A stretch of 5,441 bases of DNA from the NCBI GenBank assembly GCA_964653285.1, contig CAZZEX010000176.1, positions 1 to 5,441 on the forward strand, written 5' to 3'. The position numbers and the translations under genes were made by a program. This DNA is from CAZZEX01 sp964653285 (lineage in GTDB: Bacteria > Chloroflexota > Anaerolineae > B4-G1). Shown here one piece after another: positions 5,430 through 5,441 of the stretch. A model generated the notes under the pieces. The model was not told the DNA's origin, searched no databases, and was given only the letters and a program-made list of their open reading frames with translations. Numbering within the stretch: position 1 is the stretch's first letter; the number at the start of each line of letters is the position of its first letter.

Positions 5430-5441
5430 ACCCTCATATTG

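Overview
The window looks like chromosomal DNA of a Chloroflexota bacterium, probably Anaerolineae or a close relative. This rests on family character, not a database search. The evidence is a secreted beta-helix protein with DUF11-type and NEW3-like repeats and a choice-of-anchor-Q-like segment, and a very short Flp-type pilin with an EEGQGLVEYALLL-type N-terminus. Coding DNA is fairly GC-rich and all three genes I support are on the minus strand.

Layout, left to right. Positions 1-3808 (minus) hold one long open frame, at least 1269 codons, that runs off the left edge without a stop. It encodes a secreted surface protein in this order: signal peptide, beta-helix entry domain, thirteen ~25-residue beta-helix coils, choice-of-anchor-Q-like segment, two ~102-residue DUF11-type repeats and four 106-residue NEW3-like repeats, the last cut by the window edge. 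Its start is well fixed by an AGGAGG ribosome-binding site.

Positions 3809-4697 contain no convincing protein gene but much structure. A 155-bp MITE-like element (3971-4125) has ~20-bp terminal inverted repeats, a hairpin just inside each end, and a 6-bp TTGTTT target duplication. An imperfect inverted repeat with a recurring CGAA word lies at 4194-4274. On the minus strand a near-consensus promoter (4556-4584) and a GC hairpin followed by TTTT (4427-4458) frame a candidate ~125-nt small RNA.

Positions 4698-5172 (minus) hold a small zinc-ribbon-like protein and, upstream of it, a 48-residue Flp/type IVb-like pilin with a good Shine-Dalgarno site. They may be co-transcribed. Positions 5173-5441 are a leader and an AT-rich divergent promoter region: two plus-strand promoters point out of the right edge toward an unseen gene, and one minus-strand promoter points toward the pilin.

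The pilin and the large adhesin-like protein are both predicted envelope or surface components. Nothing in the sequence shows that they act together, and the intervening hairpins and mobile element argue against one operon.
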